Shown here: positions 19,973 to 30,650 of the stretch, piece by piece | Numbering within the stretch: position 1 is the stretch's first letter | How the letters are laid out: the number at the start of each line of letters is the position of its first letter | Assembly: GCA_013696465.1 (NCBI GenBank) | Contig: JACCYN010000036.1 | Span: forward strand, 1-37,850 | Length of the DNA: 37,850 nucleotides | DNA from: Pyrinomonadaceae bacterium | GTDB taxonomy: Bacteria > Acidobacteriota > Blastocatellia > Pyrinomonadales > Pyrinomonadaceae | Direction of reading: 5' to 3' | Translations under genes and position numbers: made by a program | Notes under the pieces: model-generated | Told to the model about the DNA's origin: nothing | Databases searched by the model: none | The model's input: the letters and a program-made list of their open reading frames with translations, nothing else

Positions 19973-20155
19973 AGATTTGCTCGCTAACAAAGGTGGCGTA
20001 TCGTACTCGGCGCGCGCAAAAACTGTCAACGCGCGTTTCTTAAAAGAATAAAGAAGGACGATTGCATTGCTTCCGTTGCGCAGCGTGCGTTAGCATCGAA
20101 GCGAGAGAAACAAGAAGCATCAGGAGCATCGGTCATTAACGAAAGCAGAGAAAAC

Positions 20156-20953
20156 TTGCCGCGCGTTGCGGCTTCAAGCTACTTGAATACCGCGCCGCTC
20201 ATCTGGAGTTTTCAAAGCGGCTCGATGCGCGAATCGGTAAAGCTCGACACGACGGCCGCGCCCGCGCGTTGCGCCGATCTTTTAGCAAACGGCAGGGTAG
20301 ACGCCGCGCTCGTGCCCGTCATTGAGTATACGCGCATGTCAAATGTTGCAGTTGTTCCGGGCGTGTGCGTCGGGGCGCGGCGGCGCGTCCGCAGTGTCGT
20401 GCTGGTGACGAAGCGAGCGCGCCTTGAAGATGTTGTGACCGTTGCGCTCGATACATCGTCGAGAACCTCGGCGGCTCTAATGCAAATCATCTTCCGTGAG
20501 TTCATCGGGCGCTGTCCAACTTTCGCGCAAGCTCCGCCCGACGTTGAGCGGATGCTTGCCGCGCATGACGCCGCGCTCGTGATCGGCGATCCGGCGATGA
20601 CGATTAAACGTAGCGACGTGCAGATGTTTGATCTCGCCACTCTCTGGAATCAATACACGGGCTTGGGATTCGTGTTCGCGTTATGGATGGTGCGGGAGGA
20701 AGCAAGGGTGCATTTGCGAGAAATTGATTGGGCGGCGGCGCGCGACGAAGGCTTGAAACACCGAGAAGAGATCGCCGACAAGTATGCGAAGACGTTGGCG
20801 CTACCGCGCGCCGATTTGGTTTCGTACCTCAATGAGAATATCCGTTATGAATTAGACGACGATTTGACCGCCGGATTAAATCTTTTCTACCGACTTGCCC
20901 ACAAACACGGCCTCGCCCAGACCGCGCGAGAGTTGAAAACGATTTCCTCGTAA
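20156..20953 (+). CDS. mqnA: chorismate dehydratase MqnA (futalosine pathway)
   Basis: RVAASSYLNTAPLIWSF, LVIGDPAM, LATLWNQYTGLGFVFALWMVR; adjacent to mqnC. Confidence 0.9.
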   Translation: MPRVAASSYLNTAPLIWSFQSGSMRESVKLDTTAAPARCADLLANGRVDAALVPVIEYTRMSNVAVVPGVCVGARRRVRSVVLVTKRARLEDVVTVALDTSSRTSAALMQIIFREFIGRCPTFAQAPPDVERMLAAHDAALVIGDPAMTIKRSDVQMFDLATLWNQYTGLGFVFALWMVREEARVHLREIDWAAARDEGLKHREEIADKYAKTLALPRADLVSYLNENIRYELDDDLTAGLNLFYRLAHKHGLAQTARELKTISS

Positions 20954-21156
20954 ATCAATGGGGAAACAAAAACTGAAATGCTATGAAGAAGATGATGTCG
21001 CCGGTACCATAGAGCGCGCTGGGCGAGGGAACAACTTTTACAATCGTTTTGCCCGCCGCGAAGAAAGAGACGTGAAGAAGGAGTATAATTAAGACGCGCG
21101 AGGCGAGACTCATTATGTTGGATAGAAATTGCTGAAAGCCTCGCCCGAAACATCCG

Positions 21157-22302
21157 ATGAATAACGATAAAGATATTGGCGGCATTCTTAACCGCGCTCT
21201 CGCGGGCGAACGTCTGACGACAGATGACTGCACGACGCTCTTTGAGTCTGACGATTTTGTGCGCATCGGCTTGGCGGCCGACGAAATTCGTAAACGTCAG
21301 CATCCTGAAAACATCGTCACATACATTATTGATCGCAACATCAACTACACAAATGTCTGCAACGTCGTCTGCACCTTCTGCGCGTTTTACCGTCGCCCCG
21401 GAGCGTTGGACACTTACGTGCTTTCGATGGACGAAGTGTGCCGCAAGATTGACGAGACGATTGCCCTCGGCGGCACCGGCGTTTTGATGCAGGGCGGTTT
21501 ACACCCTGATTTCCGTCTGGAGTGGTACGAAGAACTGCTTTCAAATTTGCACGCAAAGTATCCGAACTTTCAACTGCACTGCTTCTCGCCGCCGGAGATT
21601 CACAACATCAGTTTGATCTCGAAACTCGATTACGAAACGATCCTTGCGCGCTTGAAAGCTGCTGGCTTAAACAGCTTGCCCGGCGGCGGCGGCGAGATTT
21701 TAGACGACGAAGTGAGAAAGAGAGTTTCGACGAAATGCACGACCGACGAGTGGCTCGGTGTGATGCGCGCCGCGCACCGTGTCGGTTTGCGTTCAACCGC
21801 AACTTTAATGCAGGGCATCGGCGACCAAGTTGAACACCGCGTCCGCCACCTCGCGCGCCTGCGCGACCTGCAAGACGAAACGAATGGTTTCACCGCCTTC
21901 ATCAACTGGACGTTCCAGCGCGAAAATACCGCCTTGGGTCGCCGCATCAAAACGGAACCGACCGGGATTGATTATCTGAAGACGCTTTCAATCGCTCGTC
22001 TCTTTCTCGACAACTTCGTTAACTTTCAATCCTCTTGGCTCACGCAAGGTTTGAAGCTCGGACAAGTCGCGCTCCGCTTCGGCGCGAACGACATGGGTTC
22101 GGTGATGATCGAAGAGAACGTCGTCTCGGCGGCGGGCGCGCACAACACGGCGGACGAAGCGGAGTTACGCCGCCAGATCACAGACGCCGGATTCCGCCCG
22201 CAGCAACGCGACATTCTTTACCGCCCCGTCAATCGCGCACAGGGCATGATTCACGATGAGCCAACTCATCAGCCTCAACTGAACGCACTCGTCGCAGATT
22301 GA
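21157..22302 (+). CDS. mqnC: cyclic dehypoxanthinyl futalosine synthase MqnC (radical SAM)
   Basis: NINYTNVCNVVCTFCAFYRRPG radical-SAM CxxxCxxC, GGTGVLMQGGLHPDFRLEWYEELL, FGANDMGSVMIEENVVSAAGA. Confidence 0.94.
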   Translation: MNNDKDIGGILNRALAGERLTTDDCTTLFESDDFVRIGLAADEIRKRQHPENIVTYIIDRNINYTNVCNVVCTFCAFYRRPGALDTYVLSMDEVCRKIDETIALGGTGVLMQGGLHPDFRLEWYEELLSNLHAKYPNFQLHCFSPPEIHNISLISKLDYETILARLKAAGLNSLPGGGGEILDDEVRKRVSTKCTTDEWLGVMRAAHRVGLRSTATLMQGIGDQVEHRVRHLARLRDLQDETNGFTAFINWTFQRENTALGRRIKTEPTGIDYLKTLSIARLFLDNFVNFQSSWLTQGLKLGQVALRFGANDMGSVMIEENVVSAAGAHNTADEAELRRQITDAGFRPQQRDILYRPVNRAQGMIHDEPTHQPQLNALVAD

Positions 22303-22610
22303 TTGGGCTATCGTCGTTTGCGTTACAAGCTGAAGTTTGAGATGCCGAAAGATGAATACATCGAAAGGTTGAGCAGTAACCGTAATGCTCCCGAAACATT
22401 GTCGTTGACCGCTATCCTTCCGCCGAGCTAGAATACCCAAGTGGTCAAGCGAGCCTGCCTGCTGGTGACGCAATCCGCAACTTCGCTTTACCCTGCGCCT
22501 ACCTCTCACGGCGTCAATAATTCCAAAGCCTAAAAATTTTAAGCGGCTTAACTTCTGCTCGCCCGTTTTTCTCCCGGTTCCGACGAAACTCTTTCGCCCC
22601 CAACCTTATT

Positions 22611-23840
22611 ATGTCTATAAGAATTGATGATCTGCTGCGCGCCGCCGCCGGATACGGCGCGTCCGACTTGCACATTAAAGCCGGTACGCAACCCTTCATG
22701 AGACTCGGCGGCGAACTGCGCCCCATCGTTGACACGCCGCGCCTCACGCAAGAAGACACGCTCGACATGGCTTTCTCGATGATGTCGAACCGCCAGAAGC
22801 AGCGCTTCAAGGAAATCTCCGAAGTTGACATCGCGTACGGCGTTTCGGGTCTGGGGCGTTTCCGCGCCAACATCTTTCAGCAGCGCGGCACGGTGGGCAT
22901 GGTGTTGCGCGTCATCCCCGATAAAGTGCGCACGCTCCCCGAACTCGAACTCCCGCCCGTTCTCGAAGAGATTGCTAATGAGCAACGCGGCTTGATCCTC
23001 GTCACCGGCACGACCGGCTCAGGCAAATCTACGACGCTCGCCGCCATGATCGACCTCATCAACGCGACGCGCGGCGGTCACATCATCACCATCGAAGACC
23101 CGATTGAATTCTTGCACCGCGACAAGAGATCGTTCGTCACGCAACGCGAGGTAGACGTTGACACGCGCTCGTTCGCCGAAGCCCTGCGCGGCGCGCTCCG
23201 CCAAGACCCGGACGTGATCCTCGTCGGCGAAATGCGCGATCACGAAACGATTGAAACCGCCCTCACCGCCGCCGAAACCGGACACCTCGTGCTCTCGACG
23301 CTTCACACTCTGGACGCGACGGAGACGATCACACGCATCGTCTCAAGTTTCGCCCCGCACCAACAAAAGAGCGTGCGCATCCAACTCGCGGGAATCTTGA
23401 AGGCGGTCGTCTCGATGCGCCTTGTGCGCGCGGTGCGCGGCACGGGGCGCGTGCCCGCCGCCGAGGTGTTGGTCTCAACCGGACTCGTCCGTGACTACAT
23501 TATGAACGAAGAGAAGACGAGTTTGATCCGCGACGCCATCGCCGCCGGAACGTCGCAGTACGGAATGCAAACCTTTGATCAATCTCTCTTCAACCTTTAC
23601 CAATCCGGTCGGATCACGCTCGATGAAGCGTTGCGCGGCGCGTCGAACCCGGACGAACTTCAACTGCGCGTCGCAGGCATTCGCTCAACGGCCGAGCAAG
23701 CGAAAGAGGAGATGGAGCGCAGTAGCAGCCAAGCGGCGCACGTCACTAACGCCGAATCCGACGATAAAAACAGCGCGGGTAACGGCAGCAGTTCGACTCC
23801 GCGCACCGTCCGACCCGCGCACACGCTTTCGCGCGGGTAA
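22611..23840 (+). CDS. pilT: type IV pilus twitching motility ATPase PilT
   Basis: [77 protein letters not shown]. Confidence 0.95.
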   Translation: MSIRIDDLLRAAAGYGASDLHIKAGTQPFMRLGGELRPIVDTPRLTQEDTLDMAFSMMSNRQKQRFKEISEVDIAYGVSGLGRFRANIFQQRGTVGMVLRVIPDKVRTLPELELPPVLEEIANEQRGLILVTGTTGSGKSTTLAAMIDLINATRGGHIITIEDPIEFLHRDKRSFVTQREVDVDTRSFAEALRGALRQDPDVILVGEMRDHETIETALTAAETGHLVLSTLHTLDATETITRIVSSFAPHQQKSVRIQLAGILKAVVSMRLVRAVRGTGRVPAAEVLVSTGLVRDYIMNEEKTSLIRDAIAAGTSQYGMQTFDQSLFNLYQSGRITLDEALRGASNPDELQLRVAGIRSTAEQAKEEMERSSSQAAHVTNAESDDKNSAGNGSSSTPRTVRPAHTLSRG

Positions 23841-24332
23841 CTGCGCAAACACGCGCGGCATAAGCAAGCATCCGGGAAAGAGCAATTTTCGGCGGGCCGT
23901 CGTCACCTGAAATTGCTGATGAGAACTACGTCGTTGCATCACGTCGCCGCGCGCAAGCGCGCGGCGTTGACCGTCGCGCGACCAATCAAACCAGAAGATG
24001 CGTTCCGATTTGAAATCGGTTAATTGTCGCTGCGGCGCGTCGTCGTCAAGCGGTTGACTCCAGATATTAGATACGTCATGTTAGATACACCGTTGCGGTT
24101 GGTGATGTAGGCTGGAGCGCGCTGTCGGGCGTCCATTTCCGCTTCAGTTTCACAGCAATGAGAAATCCTTGAGAATTAACTGAGCGGTTTCTTGAAGATT
24201 TCAGATGGCGTGTCTGCACACAGTGCGTGCGACAAACCCGATCAGACGGACGGATTCTGTAAGCAGTGGTTATCACTACAAATCTTATGAATTTCAGTTC
24301 GAGGCGGAATTCTCGCAAGGAGAATCAAAAAC

Positions 24333-25220
24333 ATGAAACCGCAGTTGTTAAAGCGTGCCTTACCGTTGCTGCTCACCTTGTGCATTTGCGGAACGTTGTG
24401 CGCGCAAGGCGCGCATCAGGTTGAGAACGTCGCCCGCATCAGACTGGTAGACGCTTCGATCATACGAATCATCGCCAACGCTTCCGTGGAAGTCCATAGC
24501 AACAACGGGGTCATATGCAAAAGAGCGCCGTGTCTGAACAACAGCCAAAGTTGGAAGGGCGCGTCGGACGCTGAAGGAGTTTTAAACATTCCGTCTCATA
24601 TCATTCAATACTCTGTAACTCTCACAACCGTCGGTTACCGAGCGGCTCACTTCACAGAGGCTGCGGTGAAAACCGTCCCCGGCGAACTGCGCGTTTTAGT
24701 GTCGCCATCTGCAACTGCGCCGCAAACAGCGACTGAAGAGGTTGCGGCGGCGCCGTCTCTTCCGGCAGTCAAGGGAGCATGGCTCGTGCGACTTGACATC
24801 AGGTATGGACGCGCCGGAACGAAAAGCAACAGTTGGGTGATGACATCAGGAGGCGACATCGCCGAGGATAAGTCGTGGAGGGAGGAAACTTTTCCGTGTC
24901 GCGCGAAACTATCGGCGGAAAACTTGCGCCGGATAAAGAGCGTCGTGGTGGCGGTGAATCCGTCCACGTGGCGATTACAATATGGCCGTTTTGTTTATGA
25001 TAGCGGATATCGTCGTCTGACGTTGGAGAGTCGTGAGGCTGACGGCGCGGTGCATACTTACGACGTAACATTACGACACGAACCGGAAGGGCAGCCGGAA
25101 GACTTTCAGGCTTTGCACGCCGAAGCGCAGGCAGTGGTTGCCATACAAGTTTTCGCGGATCAAAGCTGCAGCCCCGATCCGGCAGCGATGAAGTATGGCG
25201 CGCCGCAAGTTGTCAAATAA
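24333..25220 (+). CDS. hypothetical secreted protein
   Basis: ATG with aaggag upstream; signal peptide MKPQLLKRALPLLLTLCICGTLCAQG; 295 aa. Confidence 0.57.
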   Translation: MKPQLLKRALPLLLTLCICGTLCAQGAHQVENVARIRLVDASIIRIIANASVEVHSNNGVICKRAPCLNNSQSWKGASDAEGVLNIPSHIIQYSVTLTTVGYRAAHFTEAAVKTVPGELRVLVSPSATAPQTATEEVAAAPSLPAVKGAWLVRLDIRYGRAGTKSNSWVMTSGGDIAEDKSWREETFPCRAKLSAENLRRIKSVVVAVNPSTWRLQYGRFVYDSGYRRLTLESREADGAVHTYDVTLRHEPEGQPEDFQALHAEAQAVVAIQVFADQSCSPDPAAMKYGAPQVVK

Positions 25221-25605
25221 CCGCTCGCGGAACATGCTTGCGGCTCCTCGCCATTACCCGGAGCGCTTAACGACTTCGCCCCGACCACGCAACCACATTT
25301 CATAACAACGCTGGGGACGTGCCGCAACGCCTTCCGAAGGAACGGGTGAGAAGCGTCTTTCATGTCGTCCACATACCTTGAAAACAACACGGCGTGTCTT
25401 ACACGAAGAAATTTACGCGGGTTATCAATACCTGCCTCCCTTTAAAAGGTGAGATTACTTATGCCCAATTCAGTAGCAACGCTCATCGCTCGTCGTCGGA
25501 CAGAGAAAAGCAGGAATTAGTTTTTGTGATTGCCAGCACAACACCCGGCATCACCAAGCCGACGGAAAAGGTCTGACGTAGTTAATCCATGACAAGGAGA
25601 ACGTT

Positions 25606-26238
25606 ATGAAAAATTTGAAGAATGCTATTTCGTTGTTTGTCGGGTTCATAATGTTGTTGGCTTTGGTTTCTCCATCTGTGATTGCCCAAAAGAAATCTAA
25701 GCGGCAGCGCAATCCGTCGGTGAGGATCGTTAAGTGTGATAATAACGACTCAGACTGTTTTATCCGCGCCGCTAACACCTGCCAAAAGGCAACTCTCACG
25801 ATGACTAAACCTTTGTTGACTTGGAACCCCAACGTTCCTCACCCGACTCACACTCAAGTGACTCGCTATGAAATCAGGGGCCGACAAAACGGCAAATGCA
25901 CTTTCTACTCCAAGCTTGAAAAAAACGACATTGAGTATAGCGAGGATTACATCCGCTACGTGATGAAAGAGGAAAGCAAAACGCGGCAAGAAGTAGAGCA
26001 AATAATGTTGGAAGAGAGACAAGCATTCCAACAGACGGTGGGTCGAGACGGAGTTTGTTCATTCCAAACAGAAAAACTCGTTGCCATGCTCAATAGGTGG
26101 TGGCAAAAGGACGGAGGCGTCAATATCTCAACAAAGGATTTTGAAGGGGCTAACTGTCAAGGGACACTGTATAACTTCACACTTCCAAACCAGACCATAG
26201 AGTTATCGCAGCCACCTTCGGCAAAGCCTCCGCAGTAA
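25606..26238 (+). CDS. hypothetical secreted protein
   Basis: ATG with aaggaga upstream; signal peptide MKNLKNAISLFVGFIMLLALVSPSVIAQ; 210 aa. Confidence 0.57.
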   Translation: MKNLKNAISLFVGFIMLLALVSPSVIAQKKSKRQRNPSVRIVKCDNNDSDCFIRAANTCQKATLTMTKPLLTWNPNVPHPTHTQVTRYEIRGRQNGKCTFYSKLEKNDIEYSEDYIRYVMKEESKTRQEVEQIMLEERQAFQQTVGRDGVCSFQTEKLVAMLNRWWQKDGGVNISTKDFEGANCQGTLYNFTLPNQTIELSQPPSAKPPQ

Positions 26239-26320
26239 GGGCGACTCCGACATCCTTCATCCTTTGTCGCCGAAGCTTGCCGCTTCAGCACACAGCAGGC
26301 AACATACAAATTTTAGCGTT

Positions 26321-26835
26321 ATGCTCGTCCGCACGACAGCCATCATCGTCAAGCCGCCGCGAGAAATCTGGACGCTGCTGTGCAATTCGCAGATGGACGC
26401 GCGCATTCCGCTCCCGTTCAGATTCCGTATCCCGAAACCCGTCGAGTGTCGGCTGCCATCAGGAGTTGGCGGAGCGGGACAGCAAAGGCAGTGCATCTCG
26501 AATCTGGGAACGATCAATCAGCGCATCACGCTTTGGGAGGAGGATAAAACTCTCATGTTTGAGATGATCGACACGGATATGTATTTCGGCAGACACGTCA
26601 CCTCAATCAAGGAGAGATTTGATCTCGAATCAAGGAGAGATTTGATCTCGCCGGGGAGGGTGAGCGCAACACGAAAATCACGAGAACGACCGACTTCAAA
26701 GTGAAAGGACGAGCGGGCATTTTCAAGTCGTTGATGGTCTGGGTCGGACTCAAGAGCGTGCATCACTATGTCTTTAGAATTGGGGCAGACCGCGAGTCAA
26801 CTGTGTGTCTGAATGCGTGTAAGAAGAAGTCCTGA
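26321..26835 (+). pseudogene. SRPBCC-like (polyketide cyclase/START fold) protein, frameshifted by a 23-bp tandem duplication
   Basis: Removing one 23-bp copy joins MLVRTTAIIVKPPREIWTLLCNSQMDARIPLPFRF...TSIKERFDL to AGEGERNTKITRTTDFKVKGRAGIFKSLMVWVGLKSVHHYVFRIGADRESTVCLNACKKKS*. Confidence 0.65.
26605..26650. repeat. perfect 23-bp direct tandem duplication
   Basis: aatcaaggagagatttgatctcg at 26605-26627 and again at 26628-26650. Confidence 0.97.
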
Positions 26836-26916
26836 TTCGCGTGCCAACCACACAAAAAGCGCCGGGTTTGATAATCAGCTCGTTGAGATAAAAATACAGA
26901 AGGCTAACCTGCTGCT

Positions 26917-27549
26917 ATGTACTTAAGACGTTGCGATGAGCAGGCTATCATCAGCCGAAGTCCGGGACTTTCGCTGATACCGGGCGTTTTGTTCGGCGCT
27001 GCGGGTTTATCTTTCGTTTACTTCGGTATATCTCAACTGTCGAGCCATGACTTTAATCAGACGACTTTGGCGTTTCTGGTCATGGGATTAGTCGGCTGCG
27101 GCATAGGCTATCGTGTGAGTAGTCCCTTCTTCTTGAGCATTGACAGGACAAAGCTCACCTATCAAGGTTATCGCAATTGGTTTCCCTTTCGTCAACAGTT
27201 GGCTGGCGGCTGGGAAGACTTCGATCATCTTTCCTTAAAGCATATTCCGGGCAAAGCTGGCGGCACGTGGACGGTCGAGCTTAACTGGAGCGATACCGGC
27301 AGAGAGTCATTTACTTTATACTTGGCGAACGGAAGAAGTGTCGGATTGGAGGAGGCGCAACGCCGTGGAGTTGTTTTACCCAAACGGTGGGACGAGGCGC
27401 AAGCCGCAGCTATCGCTTCCTCACCACTTCGCTTTCTTGTCCACGACACACAGCTTGAGGCGCAACACCAAGCACTGGTCTTAGCTTCGCTTCTAAATCT
27501 GCCACTGGTGGATGAAAGAAACCAGCCAATCGCGGTCACTTATCGCTGA
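26917..27549 (+). CDS. hypothetical membrane protein
   Basis: Two hydrophobic N-terminal segments (LSLIPGVLFGAAGLSFVYFGI, TLAFLVMGLVGCGIGY) followed by a soluble region; ATG start. Confidence 0.57.
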   Translation: MYLRRCDEQAIISRSPGLSLIPGVLFGAAGLSFVYFGISQLSSHDFNQTTLAFLVMGLVGCGIGYRVSSPFFLSIDRTKLTYQGYRNWFPFRQQLAGGWEDFDHLSLKHIPGKAGGTWTVELNWSDTGRESFTLYLANGRSVGLEEAQRRGVVLPKRWDEAQAAAIASSPLRFLVHDTQLEAQHQALVLASLLNLPLVDERNQPIAVTYR

Positions 27550-27584
27550 CCTATATGTGCGGCACTATCCAAGGATGTGATGAT

Positions 27585-28763
27585 ATGAAAGTTTCTCGTT
27601 ACCTGTGCGTGGCGCTGTTGGCGTTCGCGTCCATACTGGTAAGCAGTGATCGTCTGACGGCACAAGACTTACCCGCGAACAGGGGAGTCGCAATTCAGAA
27701 TCCGCCGGTGCGCCGCAAGCCGCCGCGACCAGTGCCCGGTCAGCCTCAGCCACCGCGCATTGACGAAGCGATGGAGGAGGCTTTAGCCATCGGCAACGCG
27801 GCGCGCGATGCCAACCCGCCGCGCTACTCCGATGCCGAACGCGGTTACCGTCTTGCGTTGCGGCTCGCCCCGCGCGACTCACGCCCGTCGGTCGGACTCG
27901 GCAACGTCTTTCTTTTGCAAGACCGCTATGCTGACGCCGTCACAAACTACAGCCGCGCGCTTCAGTTGAACCCGGCAGATCGAAACGTGCCCGCCGGTTT
28001 AGCCATCGCCTACACGCTGCTCGGACGCCTCGATGAAGCCGAACAAACGGCGCGCCGCGCTATCGAACGTAACCGAAACGATGCTGCCAACTACACGGCG
28101 CTCGGCTTGATCATGTACGGTCGCGAAAATTTGCCGGAAGCCGAAAGAGCTTACCGGCGCTCCTTCGAGCTTGACTCGCGCAACCCACTGTTGCCGTACC
28201 AAGTCGGCGAGGTGCTTCGGGCGCAAAAGCGTTATGCCGATGCGCTGCCGTTTTATCGTCAGGCTTTAAGTTTGATAAATCCGCAAGAGCAAACTTACCA
28301 GCCTTCCATACTCGCTGCATTCGGCAGCGCGCTGCTCAGGCTCGGACAATTAGATGAAGCGGCGAAACAGTACGCGCGCATCATTCAACTCACGCCCGAT
28401 TCGCCCATTGCCGTGTCATCACGCTCCAATCTCGGCTTGATCTATTACGCGAAAGGCGACTTCGCCCAAGCGCGCAAAAATTGGCAAGAAGCCGCGCGGC
28501 TCAACACCGCTTATGCGCCCGTCCACATCGGCTTGCTGATTCTTGACGGCAAATTGAGGGAAGCGTCAGCGCAGTTGGAAACTTACACAAGGGAGAAACC
28601 GACGGACGGAGACGGGTGGTTGATGTTGGGCGACGTGCGACGCGCGCTCGGCGATGAAGAAGCGGCGCGCATCGCGTATGTTCGCGCCGGACAACTCGTG
28701 CCGGAGTATGCCGTGCTGCCGCGTCCTTCGCTGCAATCTTTAATGGCGCCTGTTGCGCAATGA
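27585..28763 (+). CDS. secreted TPR-repeat protein
   Basis: Signal peptide MKVSRYLCVALLAFASILVSS; repeated TPR units (AVTNYSRALQLNPADRNVPAGLAIAYTLLGRLDEAEQTARRAIE...). Confidence 0.82.
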   Translation: MKVSRYLCVALLAFASILVSSDRLTAQDLPANRGVAIQNPPVRRKPPRPVPGQPQPPRIDEAMEEALAIGNAARDANPPRYSDAERGYRLALRLAPRDSRPSVGLGNVFLLQDRYADAVTNYSRALQLNPADRNVPAGLAIAYTLLGRLDEAEQTARRAIERNRNDAANYTALGLIMYGRENLPEAERAYRRSFELDSRNPLLPYQVGEVLRAQKRYADALPFYRQALSLINPQEQTYQPSILAAFGSALLRLGQLDEAAKQYARIIQLTPDSPIAVSSRSNLGLIYYAKGDFAQARKNWQEAARLNTAYAPVHIGLLILDGKLREASAQLETYTREKPTDGDGWLMLGDVRRALGDEEAARIAYVRAGQLVPEYAVLPRPSLQSLMAPVAQ

Positions 28764-28926
28764 CCAACGGCCAAGCCGCGACTCCGTGACGGGCGAATGA
28801 AAGCGAGGGCATTCGCTCGTCGGGCGCTTCGTTAGATAGAGTCTGAACATGTCCGGTGAGCAATATGCGTCGTGCCCTTTGTTATGTTGATGAGGTTCGG
28901 CTTCTTCAGAAGCAAATTACTGAATA

Positions 28927-30489
28927 TCAATCAACTCGAATGCGCCGCATTACGCGCACGCCCTTGCGCCAATCTTCGTTGATGTCGAAGCGGTAGAGTT
29001 CAATTTGGGGTGAGATGCTGCGGGCGAGAGTGGCGAATTGGCGGTGGAAGCGAAGCGTCGGGGCGACAGCGTAGACGAGTGGCGGCTCGTCTAGGATGAT
29101 CTTTTCGTCAAACAATCTGATGCGTCCGAGATTGCCGCTCTGCCTTTGCGCTTCGACTCGCCGCCAGTAATCGGCCGCTTGCACGGGAAGCGAAGCATCC
29201 TCTGAAACTTTCAATTCGACAAGCACGAGTCGGCCGTCGCGCCGGAGCGCAAGCAGATCGACGGGGCGCGCAGTGGTCGTTGTCGCTCGTTCGCCCTTGC
29301 CTTGTTCGGCGGGCGCGAGGCGAAACTGCGCGTGGAGCGGCGAGAGAACGAGTCCGGGATCAAGCACAGTGATAGAACGGCGCAAAAGGGATTCGAGCCA
29401 CGCTTCGGGTGCAGCGCGGTAGAGCGCGTGCGCGTGGTCATTCGCATCAGCGCGGCGGCGTTCTTTGAGTTCGTCAATCAGTTTGAGTAAATCTGAAAAG
29501 TTGTTTTCGTCGAGCAGGCGATTAGCGGTGATGCCGCGAATGCCGAACCACACAAATTCTTTCTCCATCACATGCCTGACGCGCGCGAAAGCCAACCCGT
29601 GAAAGCGCAGCGTTTCGCCGCGCCGCGCGCGCACAACGTCAATCGCTTCCGGCGCAAGTCCGATCATTTGATTCGCCCACTCGCCCCATTGAGCGGACGG
29701 CGGGCGCAGCAGTTTCGGCGCAGCGCGGAGCAGTTCCGGCAATCGAATGCCGGGCAGCACTGTTAATGACGAACAAGCGTCGTCAAGCTCAAGGACGCCG
29801 ATCGCGTTTCGCAGATCGTCGCGCAGTAACGCGCAACGTTCGTTAATTGCTTCGGCCATCTCGCGCGCCGCCGCGAGATAAAGTTTAGTGGAAGGGCGCG
29901 GTTTGATCCCACGGAAAAACCAGAGTAGCGACGAAGAAAGAAAAGCGTCCGCCTCCGCGCGATGCAACTCGACGACGGGCGCGGTTAAGAGAATCGAATC
30001 GTTTTTGTGACGAAGTTGGATGCGCGCGTAGCGTCCCGGCTCACCGCGCCTCCGTCCGCGACTCAAAGCCACGCGCTCGATTTGTAAGTTCTTATCCGCG
30101 CCGAGCGTTTGACAGGCGAGCGCGGCGAGCGAGTCGCAGAAGGCGCGCCGCGCCGTTTGAACGATCTGCCCTTGCGCGAGAGGTGAAGCGCGCGGAACGA
30201 GTCGGAGCGTTGTGAGTTCGGCGTTCATGCGGCGCGCGAGCTTGAATACAAGTTTGTCGTCATCCTCGCGCTCCCAACCCAGAATGCGCCAGACGCGCGC
30301 TCCCTGCTCGCCCCAGTAGGAGAACAGCAGACGATTTCCTTCTGCCTGTGCTTCACATTCGCCGCGCCGCAAGGCGAACGATCTCCTCGCTTCGCCTTCC
30401 GCGCACAGCCATTCGTCGTGCGCATCAAGTAATTGGCTAATGCGGCGCGCGTCTTTTGCAGCGTCAATTTCCGTTCGGTGTTTGATCAA
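28927..30489 (-). CDS. hypothetical protein with C-terminal PD-(D/E)XK nuclease-like motif
   Basis: 520-aa ORF; ARPVDLLALRRDGRLVLVELKVSEDASLPVQAADYWRRVEAQ matches a D-x(n)-ELK core. Confidence 0.65.
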   Translation of the reverse strand: MIKHRTEIDAAKDARRISQLLDAHDEWLCAEGEARRSFALRRGECEAQAEGNRLLFSYWGEQGARVWRILGWEREDDDKLVFKLARRMNAELTTLRLVPRASPLAQGQIVQTARRAFCDSLAALACQTLGADKNLQIERVALSRGRRRGEPGRYARIQLRHKNDSILLTAPVVELHRAEADAFLSSSLLWFFRGIKPRPSTKLYLAAAREMAEAINERCALLRDDLRNAIGVLELDDACSSLTVLPGIRLPELLRAAPKLLRPPSAQWGEWANQMIGLAPEAIDVVRARRGETLRFHGLAFARVRHVMEKEFVWFGIRGITANRLLDENNFSDLLKLIDELKERRRADANDHAHALYRAAPEAWLESLLRRSITVLDPGLVLSPLHAQFRLAPAEQGKGERATTTTARPVDLLALRRDGRLVLVELKVSEDASLPVQAADYWRRVEAQRQSGNLGRIRLFDEKIILDEPPLVYAVAPTLRFHRQFATLARSISPQIELYRFDINEDWRKGVRVMRRIRVD

Positions 30490-30650
30490 AGAATTCTGCG
30501 GTGTCAGTAAGCGTGTCCGCGCTCCAGCGTCTCGTGTGATAACATTCGTTGCGCAAAACGAAAACCTTTAATTCCGCTTTGGCATCGAAATAAATCTTAC
30601 GATCAACCTTTGACCTTAGGAACTATCACCGATTGAAGGAACAGTTAGCA

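Noticed and set aside
23945-23966. GC hairpin cgccgcgcgcaagcgcgcggcg after pilT
   Set aside because: Strong stem but no T-tract, and simple CG-rich composition makes chance palindromes likely; not called as a terminator.
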